Source: Chiua virens
Taxonomy: Eukaryota; Basidiomycota; Agaricomycetes; Boletales; Boletaceae
Assembly (NCBI GenBank): GCA_019787685.1
Contig: JAHNUO010000006.1
Span: 434,001-498,000 of the forward strand
Length of the DNA stretch: 64,000 nucleotides
Direction: 5' to 3'
Within the stretch, counting starts at the first letter, position 1; each line of letters starts with the position of its first letter. The notes beneath the pieces were generated by a model. That model searched no databases, had not been told where the DNA came from, and saw nothing but the letters and a program-made list of their open reading frames with translations. Positions 1-12,582 of the stretch are shown here, piece after piece. Position numbers and translations under genes: made by a program.

Positions 1-887
1 AGTCGCGGTACGTCTCGTCGAGGATGAGTGCAATATCATGCTCACGCGCCAATTCTGCGAATCGTGCTATGAGCTGAGGAGGGTAGGTTGCACCGGTCTA
101 TGGTGGGGTGACGTGAGGGAGTCAAATAGGATAAGCTTGGATTGAAAAGACGAACAGGATTGTTTGGCGTCACCAGCGCGATGGCCTTGGTTTTCGACGA
201 GATCAACTTCTTGCACTCGTGAACCGAAGGCAAGAAACCTTGGTTGGATCGAGTATATAATGGAACAGGCTTTATGCTAAGCAAGTCAAGGTCCATGCTA
301 CGAGGGACGATAAGTCCAGGTACAACGCTAAGAAAACACAGTTGCCATACGCATGATTAAAGTACCTGCAAACCAAATATAAGAATCTCAACCAACAACA
401 TAAATCCAGGTGAACCAGAATTACCATGGTACAGGGATAATCACCTCGTCCCCAGCGTCTGCCAGACACATGACTGCCGCTATGAACGACATGTTGCATC
501 CAGCTGTGACGGCGACGTCTTCTGCGGTGATATCTATGTTTTTCCCGTAGACCATTTTCATCTCCTGAGCAAAGGCCGCGCGGAATTTAGGTTCTCCAAG
601 AGCGGGTCCGTAGCTTGAAGTTTGAGGAGACGAAGATGTCTTCCCCAGTGCATCTAACAGTACATCGGGAGGAGGCTTTCCCGGAACGCCCTGTGACATG
701 TCGAATAACGGACTGGCTGGCGTAGCTGGGTACGCTGACCCCCATGCCTTGGCACGGGGTATGCTAAGGTACTTAGTACTCGATATGAGAGTGTCACTGG
801 CGAGCAGTCATATACGCACGGAGGTTGGATGGCTGTGAGGACACCCCTCGAGAGCCGATAAGCAAGACATGAAGTTGGCATCGACAT
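1..887 (-). CDS. PLP-dependent aminotransferase class I/II, C-terminus beyond window
   Basis: This is a fold-type I PLP aminotransferase that would move an amino group from an amino acid to a 2-oxo acid; the substrate cannot be told. Five exons can be followed: 887-820, 763-425, 365-351, 297-156 and 97-1, the third being only 15 nt. Spliced, they give an N-terminal arm, the motif DMSQGVPGKPPPDVL, a glycine/tyrosine segment (SSYGPALGE), the stretch AVTAGCNMSF that contacts PLP phosphate in this family, VTPNNPTGATYPP with the conserved NPTG, and ILDETYRD with the Asp/Tyr that contact the cofactor. The Schiff-base lysine and the small domain lie beyond the left edge. The first in-frame ATG of exon 1 (887) is taken as the start. 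The family is certain; a kynurenine- or aromatic-type subgroup is only a guess. Confidence 0.9.
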
Positions 888-1343
888 GTCGCCTCAATAT
901 CGGCCGTCTTCGGATAGAAAAAGCTGCGGCGGCCAACCCGCAAATATCAACTTCATGATGTTCTTGCTTCTAGTCGGGAGCCGGAAGAACCAAGATAGAG
1001 TTGCCTTTACGGGCGAATGTACAAATAAATGCAACGTTACTCATTGACAGACCGGTCTCAGACTCTACTCCATTTTGCATAACTGGTACAATGATAGTAT
1101 GAAGAGGTATTCGCGACTTCCCTCATTGACGGATCGGTCACGAATCTATTACATCGTTTGGGGTTTTTTCACAGCACCCACGTGCCAGACAAACTGGTTG
1201 TCAGCACACTCCTTCGTCGAGATCTGGCGTGACAGACTTCCTAGACTACGAGAGACACTCAGATGCCAGTATGAAGCCGGCGGTTACTGTGTCGTCGGCT
1301 GAGGTGCGTGTGTTCTCCTGACCATACTCTTGACATCATTCAT

Positions 1344-1783
1344 TCAGTAACTATTTGACCTTGACCGACGGAAAAGAGAGGTTGCCAATGATTTTCCTAC
1401 AGACCCGGATAGTCGTCCTCTAAATTCCTTGCCCACATGCTCCGGGGGGTGAATCGAGAAGAAGGGTTCCCTCTGAGCATATCACCTTGCCAGCGAATAG
1501 AGTGAGGCGGAGGCGTCTTAGAGAGCCTGGTGACCTGAGTTGCTGCCCTGTTCAGTCCACGTCTGCCTATATTTTTCGAGCCCGGCATCTATCTGGGTGG
1601 AATCTCCTCCACGAATTCCTTCGTGTCCTTCGGGTATGGCCATCAGCCAATAGGGTTTCCCTCTGAATCTTACCTGTCATGTTGACGTTTACGCCAAGTT
1701 TGTGGACGGTTCTACACCATGGCTCTGTCCCGACGTCCTGGGCGAAGGACATCGTCCTCTTCGTACAAGACCCATTGTAGCAT
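1344..1783 (-). CDS. Doubtful small hypothetical gene
   Basis: I do not recognise a family. From an ATG at 1783, just downstream of a TATATA-like stretch near 1790, an open frame runs through YEEDDVLRPGRRDRAM. A 45-nt intron with an unusual GTGTAG donor then leads in frame to VRFRGKPYWLMAIPEGHEG and TQIDAGLEKYRQTWTEQG, which ends at a stop at 1518-1520. A second stretch with protein-like composition (REPFFSIHPPEHVGKEF, then an Arg/Ser-rich tail) follows behind a possible acceptor and stops at 1344-1346. Joining the two parts needs one base more or less than the sequence gives. It lies 3' of the MATE gene on the same strand. It could be a short real gene, a decayed remnant or chance. Confidence 0.25.
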
Positions 1784-1854
1784 TACTGTATATATGTACA
1801 AGTTCGACTCCTAAGTTACACAAGCGGCCAAATGACTTTGATAACGATTCCCCG

Positions 1855-4800
1855 TCAAGACGTAGCCGGCAGATGGTCTCCAGCGACAGGGAGTGAACCA
1901 GATTCCCTGTCTCCCACGACGTTCTTCCACAGATTGGTTCTCATCAATACGATAGCAGCTACCAAGCAGGAATATGCCAGACTGGCGGTCAGGCCAACCC
2001 ATAAACCAGTGAGCCCCCATTGTCTCGACAAGGCAAGATACACTCCAAGAGGTATACCTACAAAGATATACCCACGTCAGCTCTTCGCAGAACGTATGGA
2101 TAGAAACCGGAGGTACAAACCTAAAAAGTAGTCTCCACTGGTATGACACATCAGAGAACTGGACAACGTGCACAAGAAAATATAGTCACCTAGCGTTCAG
2201 TGAAGGGAACACAGCAGTTTTTCCAAGCGCTCCCAGAGAACTATCCAGCCATGCCCCAATGCCATGAACAGCTTGAAAGATGGCAATGACGGGCAACAGC
2301 TCAGATACATTCTGGAGAATGACTGGCAGCCACATTAGTCGGCATGAGTTAGGACTCAAAGTGTACTTACTGGGATCATTGTTGAACAATTTCCCCCAGG
2401 ACGTCGCAGATGCGAGCAACACGTTGCTGGAGAAGGACTCAGTGAATGTGGTACGTGGATGGTATGAGACAAACCTGGTAACGATGACCCCTCCAAGAGT
2501 AATAAAAAATGCGACATAAGCTGTGATCTTGGCACGTTGTGCATTACCTTTAGCCATCCATTTTTTCGCGCTGATGGAACCAACTCAGCTTTCAACAGAC
2601 ATAGTCACACAAACTTAAAGGAAGATCATTACCGGTCCGACGAGGCGGTGCTAATAGCTTTCGGAGCCTGGTGCAACGTCGTAGCTGTCGTCAACAATAT
2701 CGCCTGCGTGGCGAGGGTATTTGGACCCAAACTGGCGACATGTCAGCATGGGCCGCCGTAAGTGCATGCGAACATCATACATGCTTGCGACAACTGTGAC
2801 ATCGTCAGTGATGATGAAAAGAAGACGCGAATTATGTACTTGCCTCCTCCGAAATCTTTCGACCACATTTGAGATGCGTTCTTTAGAACACCGGATATAC
2901 CCGCAAAGACCAGCGCCCCGAGACCAGCGAAGAAACCGGCATCCAAATGATCATGCGATGGTTCATCGCCTGGTAGACTAGGGTTGCCGCTTTCAGCAAG
3001 GGGTTCATCGGGAACAACATTCCGACCACGCAAGTTTCGCACTTCCTCCCAAATGTCTCGCTGGACAATATAAACGATCAACATAATGGCAAGTGCATTG
3101 TGACTCAGAACGGTGCACAGCGGAGCTCCAGCGAAACCTAAACGAAGGGCAGGTATCGGTCCATTGACTGAGAAAATGCATTAAACAACCTACATGACCC
3201 AACAATCGTAAGGAAGGACTTTACCGAGAAGATAATTCAAAATCAGGTTCAGAGGCGCAGTAGCCGAAAGAATGCGCATGTGCACGTGTGATAATCCTCG
3301 AATAACTCGAGTTAATACACCAAAAAGCTACCACCAAACTCAGGTTTTACCTTGGGACGTCAGGTATCGCCTGCGAAGGGCATCAGTACTTGTCTCGAAA
3401 GTATATATCGAATTACTTTGCTATCTCGCCAATCGCATACCCTGGCAGGCCTGCAGCCGTTACTTTGAGAAACCTGCTTGCTGACACAGCAACCTCTGGC
3501 GGTTGGCCTAGCCGCTGCAAAATGCTAGCAGACTGAACGCTCCATAGATTGGTGATCGGCTAATGAATGTCGTATAAGCTGGCATACATACGATAAAATG
3601 GTGGGTCGCACTGACAAATAAGGTGACGCCAGTCACAACAGTTGCTTGTGCACAGGCTATCCTTGCGACGCGACGGTTCGGTGCCTTCGCGAGGACTTTA
3701 TCCAAGGAACTATAGAATAATTAGAATCAAGCACAACTACAAGACCTCGAGTGTAGCTTGTTTATGACCAACCTGATGAAACCCTGGATGATACTGTATC
3801 CCGTCACACTTGCTGCGGCCGTGCCAATCGCACTCGCAGCAAGATCCGTAGTCGACAAATGACCCAAGGACACTGTAGGTGCTATGACAAGTGAGTGTTC
3901 TTGCAGGTACATGCTTCAACGTGGTTTCAAGTTAGCTATCGCTAGATCGTCCACCATGACTCCATTATGTACTCACAACAACCATCCACTGCCGTCTCTT
4001 GTGAGGGCATAACACTCCACGAAAATATTGAACAACGGCCCATAACTCTCCGGTTGCACATCATCTAGCTCGTCAACATCGGGGAGACGGCTTAATAGAG
4101 GGGATAACAGGCGGCGAAGCAGTCCCTGGGCCTGTTCAGTTGCAAAAGCCTCTGGATCGCGAAGGGCACCCAGTAAAGGCGTTGTCTCGGAAGCGATCGA
4201 ATCGACATTGGGTCCACCAGTGTGTTTCGTATCGACAAAGTACGAGCCCACAATGGGAAGCTTGGCAACGTAAGCGAAAACGATGGAGCGTACTCTATTA
4301 AGTACCAATGCTTGGGCCTTGACCTTGAGGTCCTCCGCAGCATCATTAACATTCGCAGTAGCATCCGCTACACTACCTGCGAGAGCAATGGGGTTCTCTG
4401 ACGAGAATTCGATAGCGTGGACAGCCTTAATGGTGAAATCCGCACTTGCAAGAGATTTATGCAATGTTTCCGAATCATCGGCGATAGCAACGCGGGCACT
4501 CGAGGTCGGAAGGACGGCACACACCTCATCTTGCAGTGAAGTGGATGCGATGGATGGCAACAGGCCTTCCGCACAGGACCCGAATTCCACTTCGCCAGTG
4601 CCACCCGAATACGTCTGCGCCGTTGAAGTCACTAGATCTAGGTTCGCATGTGCGTCCTCGCTCGTAGAACCGGCTTGAGAAGAACCAGGAGGACTCGAAA
4701 CACTTTTTTCGTCCATTGGGCGAATGACTTGTGCAGCGCTCTTCTAGCACGGGCAGACCTTGTCGATGACGAGAACCCAGCCAAGCCACCAACCGGCGCC

Positions 4801-4919
4801 GAAGGGGGAAGATTCGCCAAGTATGTATAGTTCGGATCTATCAGCCTAGCTTCTTCTGACACAAGGTACGTATTTTGTGTAGTCTCGGATGGCGCCGGTA
4901 TGTAGTACGGCATTCGCAT
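1855..4919 (-). CDS. MATE-family multidrug/toxin extrusion transporter
   Basis: This is a multi-exon gene for a membrane antiporter of the MATE family, which exports organic cations or drugs in exchange for H+ or Na+. The N-terminal part (exons about 4919-4821 and 4770-3973) is a long hydrophilic cytoplasmic region of roughly 300 residues. The membrane part starts near 3915 with EHSLVIAPTVSLGHLSTTDL and ASVTGYSIIQGF, the typical first helices. It goes on through VLAKAPNRRVARI, a charged loop at 3084-2940, GNAQRAKITAYVAFF, and ends with GIPLGVYLALSRQWGLTGLW and a short polar tail. A very short exon (GDYFLG) near 2120 joins the last two parts. The start is uncertain: 4919 is preferred because a 50-nt intron then joins in frame, but an ATG at 4716 would also work. 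Substrate unknown; plasma or vacuolar membrane is inferred. Confidence 0.85.
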
Positions 4920-5654
4920 GCTTGTTAGCTGTCATGGTGGACGCGATTAGGTCGGAAGCCACTGTATACATGACTCACCGGGCACAATGCTTGATGAAGG
5001 CTTTATCAAAAATGACAGGTAAATTCCACGTTCCGAAATGAACGATGCGGCTCCACGATCCATCAAGGCTCGATGATCACGGATGGATCGAATGAAGTTG
5101 ACCGTGAATATTCTGATCGCCACTGACAGATGCTGACGATAGTTGATTTAAGTAATGACAGTGACGGTGATGGTGAGTTGATTTATTTCAGGACATATTA
5201 CCGTGGGCCGCGTGTTCGAGTGCACGGTCACGGTGGATTTTTTCAGTTCTTATCGACTCGGACAAGTCAGTGCTATACGGCTGTATGAACCCATTGGCAA
5301 CGGTCAAAAGCAGGACTTGTGACCTGCAAATTGGTGGTCCAGGATAACCTAAATTTAATGGAATCACAGGCCGATAATTACATACCCTGTATTGGTTGGT
5401 GGAAAGCATTGGTGCACGGTGAGAGTCGGACATGTGTATACTGGTAATGCCCGTTGCCGTTGCCAATTTGATGTATTTATGCATGATATAATGATACATG
5501 GAGTCGGAGTGTATAACTGCGCACTTCGCCCGCCGTCCATGGACGAGTCCACATTTTGTCCAGGTCCATAACATTTCATTAGGCCTTTTTCTCCGCCCCA
5601 AGTCAGATCCGCTCGTTTTGATGCCGGTCACTGTTCTTCGTCTTCACCCATACC
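4920..5654. other. Spacer between MATE and DML1 genes, no gene seen
   Basis: This stretch holds the 5' flank of the MATE gene and the 3' flank of DML1. The open frames present have no recognisable motif, protein-like composition or splice logic. No RNA gene or repeat was seen. Confidence 0.5.
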
Positions 5655-7635
5655 CTAACCACCGCCTTCCTCATTATCACCATACCCGTCTACAATATCC
5701 CACAAGTCACTGACCAATTCCTTCAACTCGTCTTCCTCTAATCCCATCGCCAACAAGGCGCTGTCGCGTCGCTTTGCCGCATTCTCCACGAAATGGGCAT
5801 AATCAGACAGATGGCCACTCGTGGATGGAGTCGTTGACATCGAGGATACTGACTTGAGTGTTGTAGGTTGAGTGTCTGGAAAGATAGGAGGGAAAGAAGT
5901 AGGAATCGGATAGCTTGGTAAATGGTGCCTTCCAGTATGATGCTAGTTTAAACGGTGTCGTATACATAGGGAAATTACGCACCACATCAGGAACGGCCGT
6001 TTCGGTTCATGGGTATTGCCCCACGCATCGTATATTGCTACCTCGTTCTGGGATAATCCACGAGAGACATCTCGTCGTGCAAACAGTGGCCGGCACTGCG
6101 ACGAACTCAGAAATCAGGAATCTACTGTGTCCCAACAACTTACACTGGATCGGAAGGACATGCTTGGCAGATCCTGAAGGTTCTGGGTGGACAAACCATG
6201 TGGGTACAATGTACCACGAAGCACGGCGACCGGAGACGTCTTCCTCCAATTTAAATGGGCAACCATAGTTTGGAGGTCATCCAAACTACCCATCAACCTG
6301 TTTAGAGGACTATTAACCGATAAAGGTCAAAAGCTATACCGAGGCACACCTCAATGGAAGGGTCACAGTCTCAATATGAGTCGACAGAATTGCAGAGGAT
6401 CGGTAGAGAGACTTGACCTGCCTTTGTTTAGCTTCGGAAGTCACAAGATGATGATGACGACGACGAACATTAACATTGTGTCCGGAAAACCAAGTACTCT
6501 TCTCCCATTGGGGAGGAGATAAAATTGGAACAGTCAAGTCGCAAATATCTGCGGCGCTTCGTAGTGAAAGGGCATCATTGAGAACTTGTTTTATCTGGGA
6601 TGACTTCCACCACTGTCAGACGGATGTATAGGGCAATTGAATGTGATGACTCACGTCTCCAAGATTGGCATCTAGGGGGCTGATGCTCGAAAGACAAGCA
6701 AACGTCAATAATGTAGCTTTTGGATGCTCCGCACGGAAGGCGGTCAACAAGGAGTCTGAAAAACCACCGAAAATTGATGTGTCTTGAATCATTTGCACCC
6801 CCTGTCCAATGAATCTTGTCGCTCAATCCTTTTTCGCAGATGATATAGTCTGATTCACCTGGAAGTTGTCGCAATCCTCCACCAGGAGGCGGAGGGACCC
6901 ATCCATAAGTTCCATATCCTAACCTACTCCTTAGCACGTACGCATGGAACGTAGGGATACGCGCACGTTGTCATACCGCGTAAAGGTCTCGCGACTGGTA
7001 TTCCAATCATTCTCGACAAATTTTGGCACGTCTGGAACGGCCTGGATTGACTTGGGGTCGAAAAGGACGCGGCTGAAATCGGACCAATATCTGATTTTTG
7101 TAGCAATTGGTTTCACTTCAAGTTGTTCGCTGTCTTCCTCGAGAAGGGAGTGGTATTCACTTTGGGGTATTCGCTCTTGCTCCTCGCGAATAACATCCCC
7201 TTGCCTACGATGACAGGCATCGCCATGTGTCATGCATTCGGTCTCGAAGAGCTTACCAAGTTGTTGGCAACGTCAGCGCCTCCTCCTGATGCAAATCCGT
7301 GGAGAGTGTGCCAAAATTTGCTTTGCAGGGATACGTCATGAGCTGTGTGGATATTCCTCCCAAAGACCACTCGCACATTTCTGATCGAAAGAAAGGAGCC
7401 TCGGAAATAGAGTGGGCTCATTCTGTGAATGAGGTGGGTGTGATTCCTAGGGCGCATTCTGTAAGGAGCCCTCTGGACGTACGTGATGGTCGCGCCCCTC
7501 TTTGAATGAGATATTATAATCTGTGATGGGAACGTCGCGTTCATCATACACAAAGTAACTCTCCTGCGTATTCCAATAGTGGGTGCCGGTATAGTTTGAG
7601 AGTGAGCCGGCTTGAATGTGGACGATCTCCCTCAT
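5655..7635 (-). CDS. DML1: Misato/Dml1 tubulin-like protein
   Basis: Misato/Dml1 proteins carry an N-terminal tubulin/FtsZ-like GTPase fold and are needed for mitochondrial DNA inheritance and mitochondrial shape; they localise to mitochondria. The start at 7635 gives the family hallmark MREIVHIQAGSLSNYTGTHY followed by WNTQESYF. An upstream in-frame ATG at 7710 would add 25 unrelated residues and is not chosen. After introns the frame goes on with SFKEG, EPTLFPRLLSFDQK and SNFGTLSTDL, all matching the family. The last exon ends LSDYAHFVENAAKRRDSALL and LVSDLWDIVDGY, the usual C-terminus. What first looks like a frameshift near 7450 is resolved by an ordinary intron. The middle exons were not all resolved. 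Confidence 0.88.
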
Positions 7636-9013
7636 CGCTGTTGACAAGCAAGGCCGCGGTGGAGCACGCACTCCGAGTTGGAAACTCCCTAAGCTGAAAT
7701 TCCCACTCATCTTAGCGACACACTGCGACGGTGCTGCCGCAGCTACTACAGCAAGTCCCTTTCATCACACAGCAAATCCCATTCATACTAATTGCATAGT
7801 TCCCCATGCTCCGCCAATCCGGAGCGTCATATATTAAGCGGATTAATGTTCACACAATTTATCAGGTTGCACAGGTTGGTCAAATGTTCTTAAAATTTTC
7901 CTTGATACGGCATTTATTGTGGTTAGAAAGCATCCAAATTAATCGTGGCAGGGCGAGGGTGCTAAGAAGGCGAACGATCATTATCAACCTGCTCAGCACT
8001 GCCTGCTAGAATTCAAAAGTTGAATGCGCCCGTGGCCCCATGAGCCATTACTTATCCCAGGCTTTTCTCCGGATCCGTGATCGCACCTTTAATCAACGAG
8101 TACTTGAGCACCGATTTGCGCCTGTCCATTGTAAGCATGTTGTTCCTTTCCCTACAAGCATGTTGCCTTTGTTCTCACCATCAGATCACGCCTCCTTTTT
8201 TCAAGTTCGGCGTCCGCTCCCGTCGTCTACTTCGTCATGTCCCGACATGTAAATGATCGTTGATTGACGCTCATATTCATTGCCATAAACTACCAGTGGG
8301 TCAAGTCAGGACCCTGCCGCAGTTTTTTGATGCCGAACAGTGACCGAGCCTTGTCTGGTTCCCATACTTCGTTACATGCCCCTTAGTATCGGCGTTCAAA
8401 TCACACGTTTCCCTCGCTCGTTCAAGCGCTAATCAGACGAGCCGTCGCGCTGGTAACAAGGTGAACTTGGAACTGAATGTTCTAAGAACTGCATCTGCCA
8501 AATAACATAATATTCGAAGATATCACCCTCAGGCTCATAAATATTGATACAACCATGTACCAATATGACCATATATTTTCGAAGGCCATCTGTGACACGC
8601 CCTTTCCGTCCAAGAGACCTCATTTTTAGTGAATGTGTCAGCGTCAGTTTCAATGAAGATCTCGCATGTGCATTATGGCATGAATTTTACCCTTACCCCG
8701 CACGGCCACAAGAACTACAGTATATAATTCAAGCCCTCATACCGACCATTGGTATTGAATGAAGGTTGTATTTTAAAGTTTAACTCATGGTTAACGGATT
8801 ACTTATTTTTTGTGAAGACACCGACCGTGTCCCCAAACGTCAAAACGTATGCGTGATGACGTGTGTGCTAACTCCATGAAGTTAGTGTACATAGCTTTCA
8901 CTTTCACCGATCTCATAGAAACCCGTCAAGTTGCCGGGAGAAGGGAAGGAGTACGAAAAAACACGAGGCGTGATGATCTAGTATGGCGAACAAAAAAGGG
9001 TGACTTCGTGGAT
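7636..9013. other. Spacer of 1.4 kb, no gene seen
   Basis: AT-rich spacer between the 5' end of DML1 and the 3' end of the MFS gene, both on the minus strand. It should contain the DML1 promoter next to 7636 and the MFS 3' UTR next to 9013. Short open frames on both strands show no motif. No repeat or RNA gene was recognised. Confidence 0.5.
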
Positions 9014-10543
9014 CTACCCAGTTTTTGCCTTGAGATTTTTCCAGAGTGTCGTGAAGAGAACCCCTCCCACTCCAACAAGTCCTATCTCTAACCCCACGTA
9101 ATTCGCCATCCCAACGGCGATGCCCGACCCGCCCCAAATAGCACCAGTCAATCGACCAACGTAATTGGCATACTGAATTGCCATGGAAGAACGCCTATTC
9201 CATTCCGGGGGAAGTTGTTTGCTCAAGAGGCTGAGCGTCACCGTTGTGGCGAGATTAAAACCCAGGGCGATGGACCACCAGCACGCAAACAAAGATCCAT
9301 ACACGACTTTGTTAGTGGCGAGGAGCGAAATGAAAATTAACAGCCCACACAGTCCCAGGCTGGTCCCGAAAGCAAGCAGATGGCGATCTTGAATATGGCG
9401 TGCGAACAGCAGGTTCACCAGGAAGAATGGGAACCCGGTGATTCCACCTAGTGCTATGAAATTCCCGGCCGCAAAGGGGGACCATTTGAGGGTCGAGGTC
9501 GCCGCACCGAAGACGGGGAGGTTCGCCTCCCAGGACCCGAGGACAAAGAAGCAAAGCATGGAGAACCAGCACATACAAATAATGACGCCCCACTGTGGGC
9601 GTGTAATACCTGATAAATGGGCGGCGAATGACGCCAGGTCTTCTCGCGATGATGACCGGCGTGTGGTTTCAGCAGGTAAGAACGGTACTGGATCCTCCAC
9701 GGGAACGGCTGTTTCCTCAAGGTTCAGCCTCATCTCCGTTGAGGGTACGTCTTCGAAATATCTGGCTACAATTAACCAGAAGATCACGTAGCAGCCAGCC
9801 ATGACCCAAGCAGGACTGGTATATCCGTTAAAGACCGCACTTTCGAACCCGACCTTATAAAAGAGGCCGCCGAGGAACGGACCGATGGTCATTCCAAGAG
9901 CTTGTCCGATCACTAACCAGCTGGAAAGAGTCGTACGACGGCGAACTCCAACGATCAAGGGATCCGTGCAGTAACGCTTGCAGTACATAAAACCCGAGAA
10001 TGAGACGCCGCTCAAACACCGTCCGATGAGGATCAAGTATAGGAAGTTGGCGCGATATGCAATCGCATATGTGACGTGCCCTAGAATGGCTGCGAAGCAC
10101 CCTATGTGCAATGCTGTGGCATACCGTCCTACGAATACGTGGTTCACTAATGAATTCGGGAGATGAAGTAAAAAAGACAGTGATCTACCTTTGTCATACT
10201 TCGTCATTGGAATGAGTGCCATGCCACTAAACAAGGTGGGTATACCGATAACAATTCCGGAGAAGGTAGCATTACCGCCCAGAAATTCCGCGTATTTGCT
10301 CGAGGATGAAACAATGATATAGAAGGATATCTTTTATGGGAGAAGAGTTACACCGTTGTGGAGCCGCGTGTAAATATGACTCCTGCACACCTGCAACATA
10401 ATCTGGTAGGCAATTATGATAGACAGAGAAGCCATCTTTGGGAGCTTGAACTCGTCGCCTCGTTGGTCTGAATTACCACTGGCAGAAGCCGGAGCTCTGA
10501 GTGAACCAGTAGGTGTAAAAAGTTGTCGCAGCATCATGGCCAT
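9014..10543 (-). CDS. MFS transporter
   Basis: This is a major facilitator superfamily transporter of about 470 residues. Exon 1 starts at 10543 (MAMMLRQLFTP) and ends at IIIAYQIMLQ inside the first helix. A short second exon carries KYAEFLGGNATFSG and MALIPMTKYDK. A long third exon from about 10160 to the stop at 9014 carries helices 3-12. The loop motif DPLIVGVRRRTTLSSW followed by IGQALGMTIGPFLGG is typical of a fungal MFS group distantly like vertebrate MFSD8/CLN7 proteins. A hydrophilic central loop rich in Ser/Thr/Arg separates the two six-helix halves near 9640. Upstream in-frame ATGs exist, but their extra sequence is not protein-like. The substrate cannot be deduced. Confidence 0.88.
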
Positions 10544-11652
10544 GATGTCCTGGTGAAGTTGAGACCGTAAGACACGCTTCTCTTGCGGACCACTGTCACA
10601 TGCAATGGAATGGTGCAACTCACCTCGAAGATGGAGAGTAACGGACAACCCTCTTCTTACAACGCCCGCATTATTCATCCAGGTACCCACGAGAGCCGCC
10701 TTGAAGCACACTGTGACCCCATTTCGACTTGCCGGTCCACACCGGGTCACACATCTCGATTATGCCGGACAACTAGAGTTCACGTTATCGCCCAAACGTG
10801 CCAACTTAGTCATCCAGTGAAACATGGTGAGGAACTTTGTACTTGGCTATAGGGTTGCGAATTGGAGCCCCATCAAAGTTCGGGTGTCACTGAACGCCAC
10901 AGATATATAACTTTAGAGGCGCCTGATTCACTGATATGACGCCGGTCGCGAAACATATTCCTCTTCCTTGAAAGAGTAGGTATACACGAGGCGTCCTGGA
11001 ACCTAGACCCTTGGTGGTCGGGATTGGACTGGAATGGAATTGAAGGTTTCGAACAGTGCATGCTGCAGCTTCTCCCGTGTTGGTCTCACATATCAAGTTA
11101 AATGGGGCGGAGAGCGGAGCTTCTGCGTTCCCCACGTGCGAGCGGACCTCTCCCGAGCTTGGAAACTTGAAATTGAGCGGAACCCTTGACCTTATTTCCC
11201 TCATCAGGCGTCTAATGATAATTTGGCCAGATATTGCTGCGCAAGGTACGAAATCGAAGTGAGAAAGCGTGGAATCCCATCAGCGCCAACAACTCCAAAG
11301 GGCGCACGGTGCCTATTCATACGGCGGGCGTCAGTCGTCAGCTGAAATGAGATTCATGAAACGACGTCTCGCAAGCGTCTAATCGAAACATATAGTAACA
11401 TGTGCAACCGGTGCTTCCACATATATTGTGTAATCTTTTAGGGTCACGGAGGGGTTATGGGTGGTGTTTCATTCAGCATAGGACCCCACTGGCTGCCCTG
11501 AACTGGGGCCATCACCGCCTCGTGTTCAAGTTGGCGCCGAGCAGTGTGCTGCTTCCATGTAGAAGCCAGTCACATCACACGCTCCAATTCGCATATAAAG
11601 TGGGACGGGTAGGAGCCAGAATCTCACAACACTCGTAGCCGATAACTCACCA
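10544..11652. other. Divergent intergenic region between MFS and MYND genes
   Basis: A 1.1-kb region from which two genes are transcribed outward, so both promoters should lie here. No recognisable coding segment, RNA gene or long repeat was found. A TATA-like AT run lies near 11592-11600, about 55 bases upstream of the MYND start. Confidence 0.5.
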
Positions 11653-12352
11653 ATGGCACACCTCTCTACCTCTGATCTCAATAACTCAAGCACCTTCCCT
11701 GCATTCTGGGACCTCCCAGACGAATATGAGATAAACGACACGTATTTCTCGACCACGAAACCGCGAAAGCACTGGTGTTTTCTCGGGCGGGTGGTCAGTA
11801 GTGGCGTTCTGGTGCGCCTTTCTCTGGAGGTGGAGGATAGGAAAGGACACAAAATTCTGGTTGCATTCCACACCAACGATCGTGGCGCCGCTTTCCAAGC
11901 TCTCTGCACGCCTGGGAGCACCATCGCAGTGCTTTACGCCACGCAACACACATTCGCGTTTAGCCCGCCTGGCTTGCGAATAGAAGAGAATTCCCACGTT
12001 AAAGTGTTCCCTCATTCCTTAGAAGTAATGCTCAGAACGAGCAAAAAAATCTGCGAGAAGGACAAGGTTGCGAGGTGTGAGGTATGTGGGAGAGCAGACG
12101 GGAATGTGAAGAAATGCGCACGATGCAAGACCGCGAAGTATTGTTCCAAGGCGAGTCCATTTGGCTCCGTTGCCAACCACCATAGTGACAATCTTGCTTC
12201 AGGGATGCCAGACAAACGAATGGGCGGCGCATAAGGATGAATGTAGCATTTCACGCGACGTTCAGTGGTTTGTGACTAGGAACTGGGAGACTGGTACCAA
12301 CACCCATGCGTTTCCTGTAGAACGGGTGCCTTGGCGTGCATTGACACTCTGA
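11653..12352 (+). CDS. MYND zinc-finger protein
   Basis: A protein of about 215 residues with a C-terminal MYND finger, a two-zinc protein-protein interaction module common in mushroom proteins of unknown role. Exon 1 (11653-12150) encodes an N-terminal domain I do not recognise and the first half of the finger, CEVCGRADGNVKKC then ARCKTAKYCSK. Exon 2 (12203-12352) completes it with GCQTNEWAAHKDEC, so all seven Cys and the His of the MYND pattern are present. The intron 12151-12202 has the donor AAG|GCGAGT and the acceptor CTTCAG, so it is a GC-AG intron; no GT donor would restore the finger. The finger sits at the C-terminus and only about 30 residues follow it. No SET domain is present. Confidence 0.85.
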
Positions 12353-12582
12353 CACACGCAAGTGATTACAGCATGGGCTTGGATGTCTTTAATTGGATGC
12401 GCTTTTACCAAAGTTGTGCAGTCATTATCCCTGTAATGATTCTGTGCGAAAAAATGGGTCCATCCACGAGGTGTTATCTATTTTCCCAGTATGCTCGATC
12501 AAGGCATTACGACCCTGTAAGTGCACGCAATAGATGTAAAAGCGCATACACGTGTTGTTGATTATATGATGTGGGCGATCTA

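Noticed and set aside
5188..5631. 147-codon open frame on the minus strand
   Set aside because: Composition looks random, no motif, no splice context; treated as spacer.
7440..7530. Apparent frameshift in DML1 after SFKEG
   Set aside because: A normal GT-AG intron (GTACGT donor, TTCACAG acceptor) joins the frame to EPTLFPRLLSFDQK, so no indel is needed.
9438..9791. Long open frames antisense to the MFS gene and to DOP1, COQ1, FIP1 and others
   Set aside because: They mirror well-supported coding exons on the other strand and have no protein-like features of their own.
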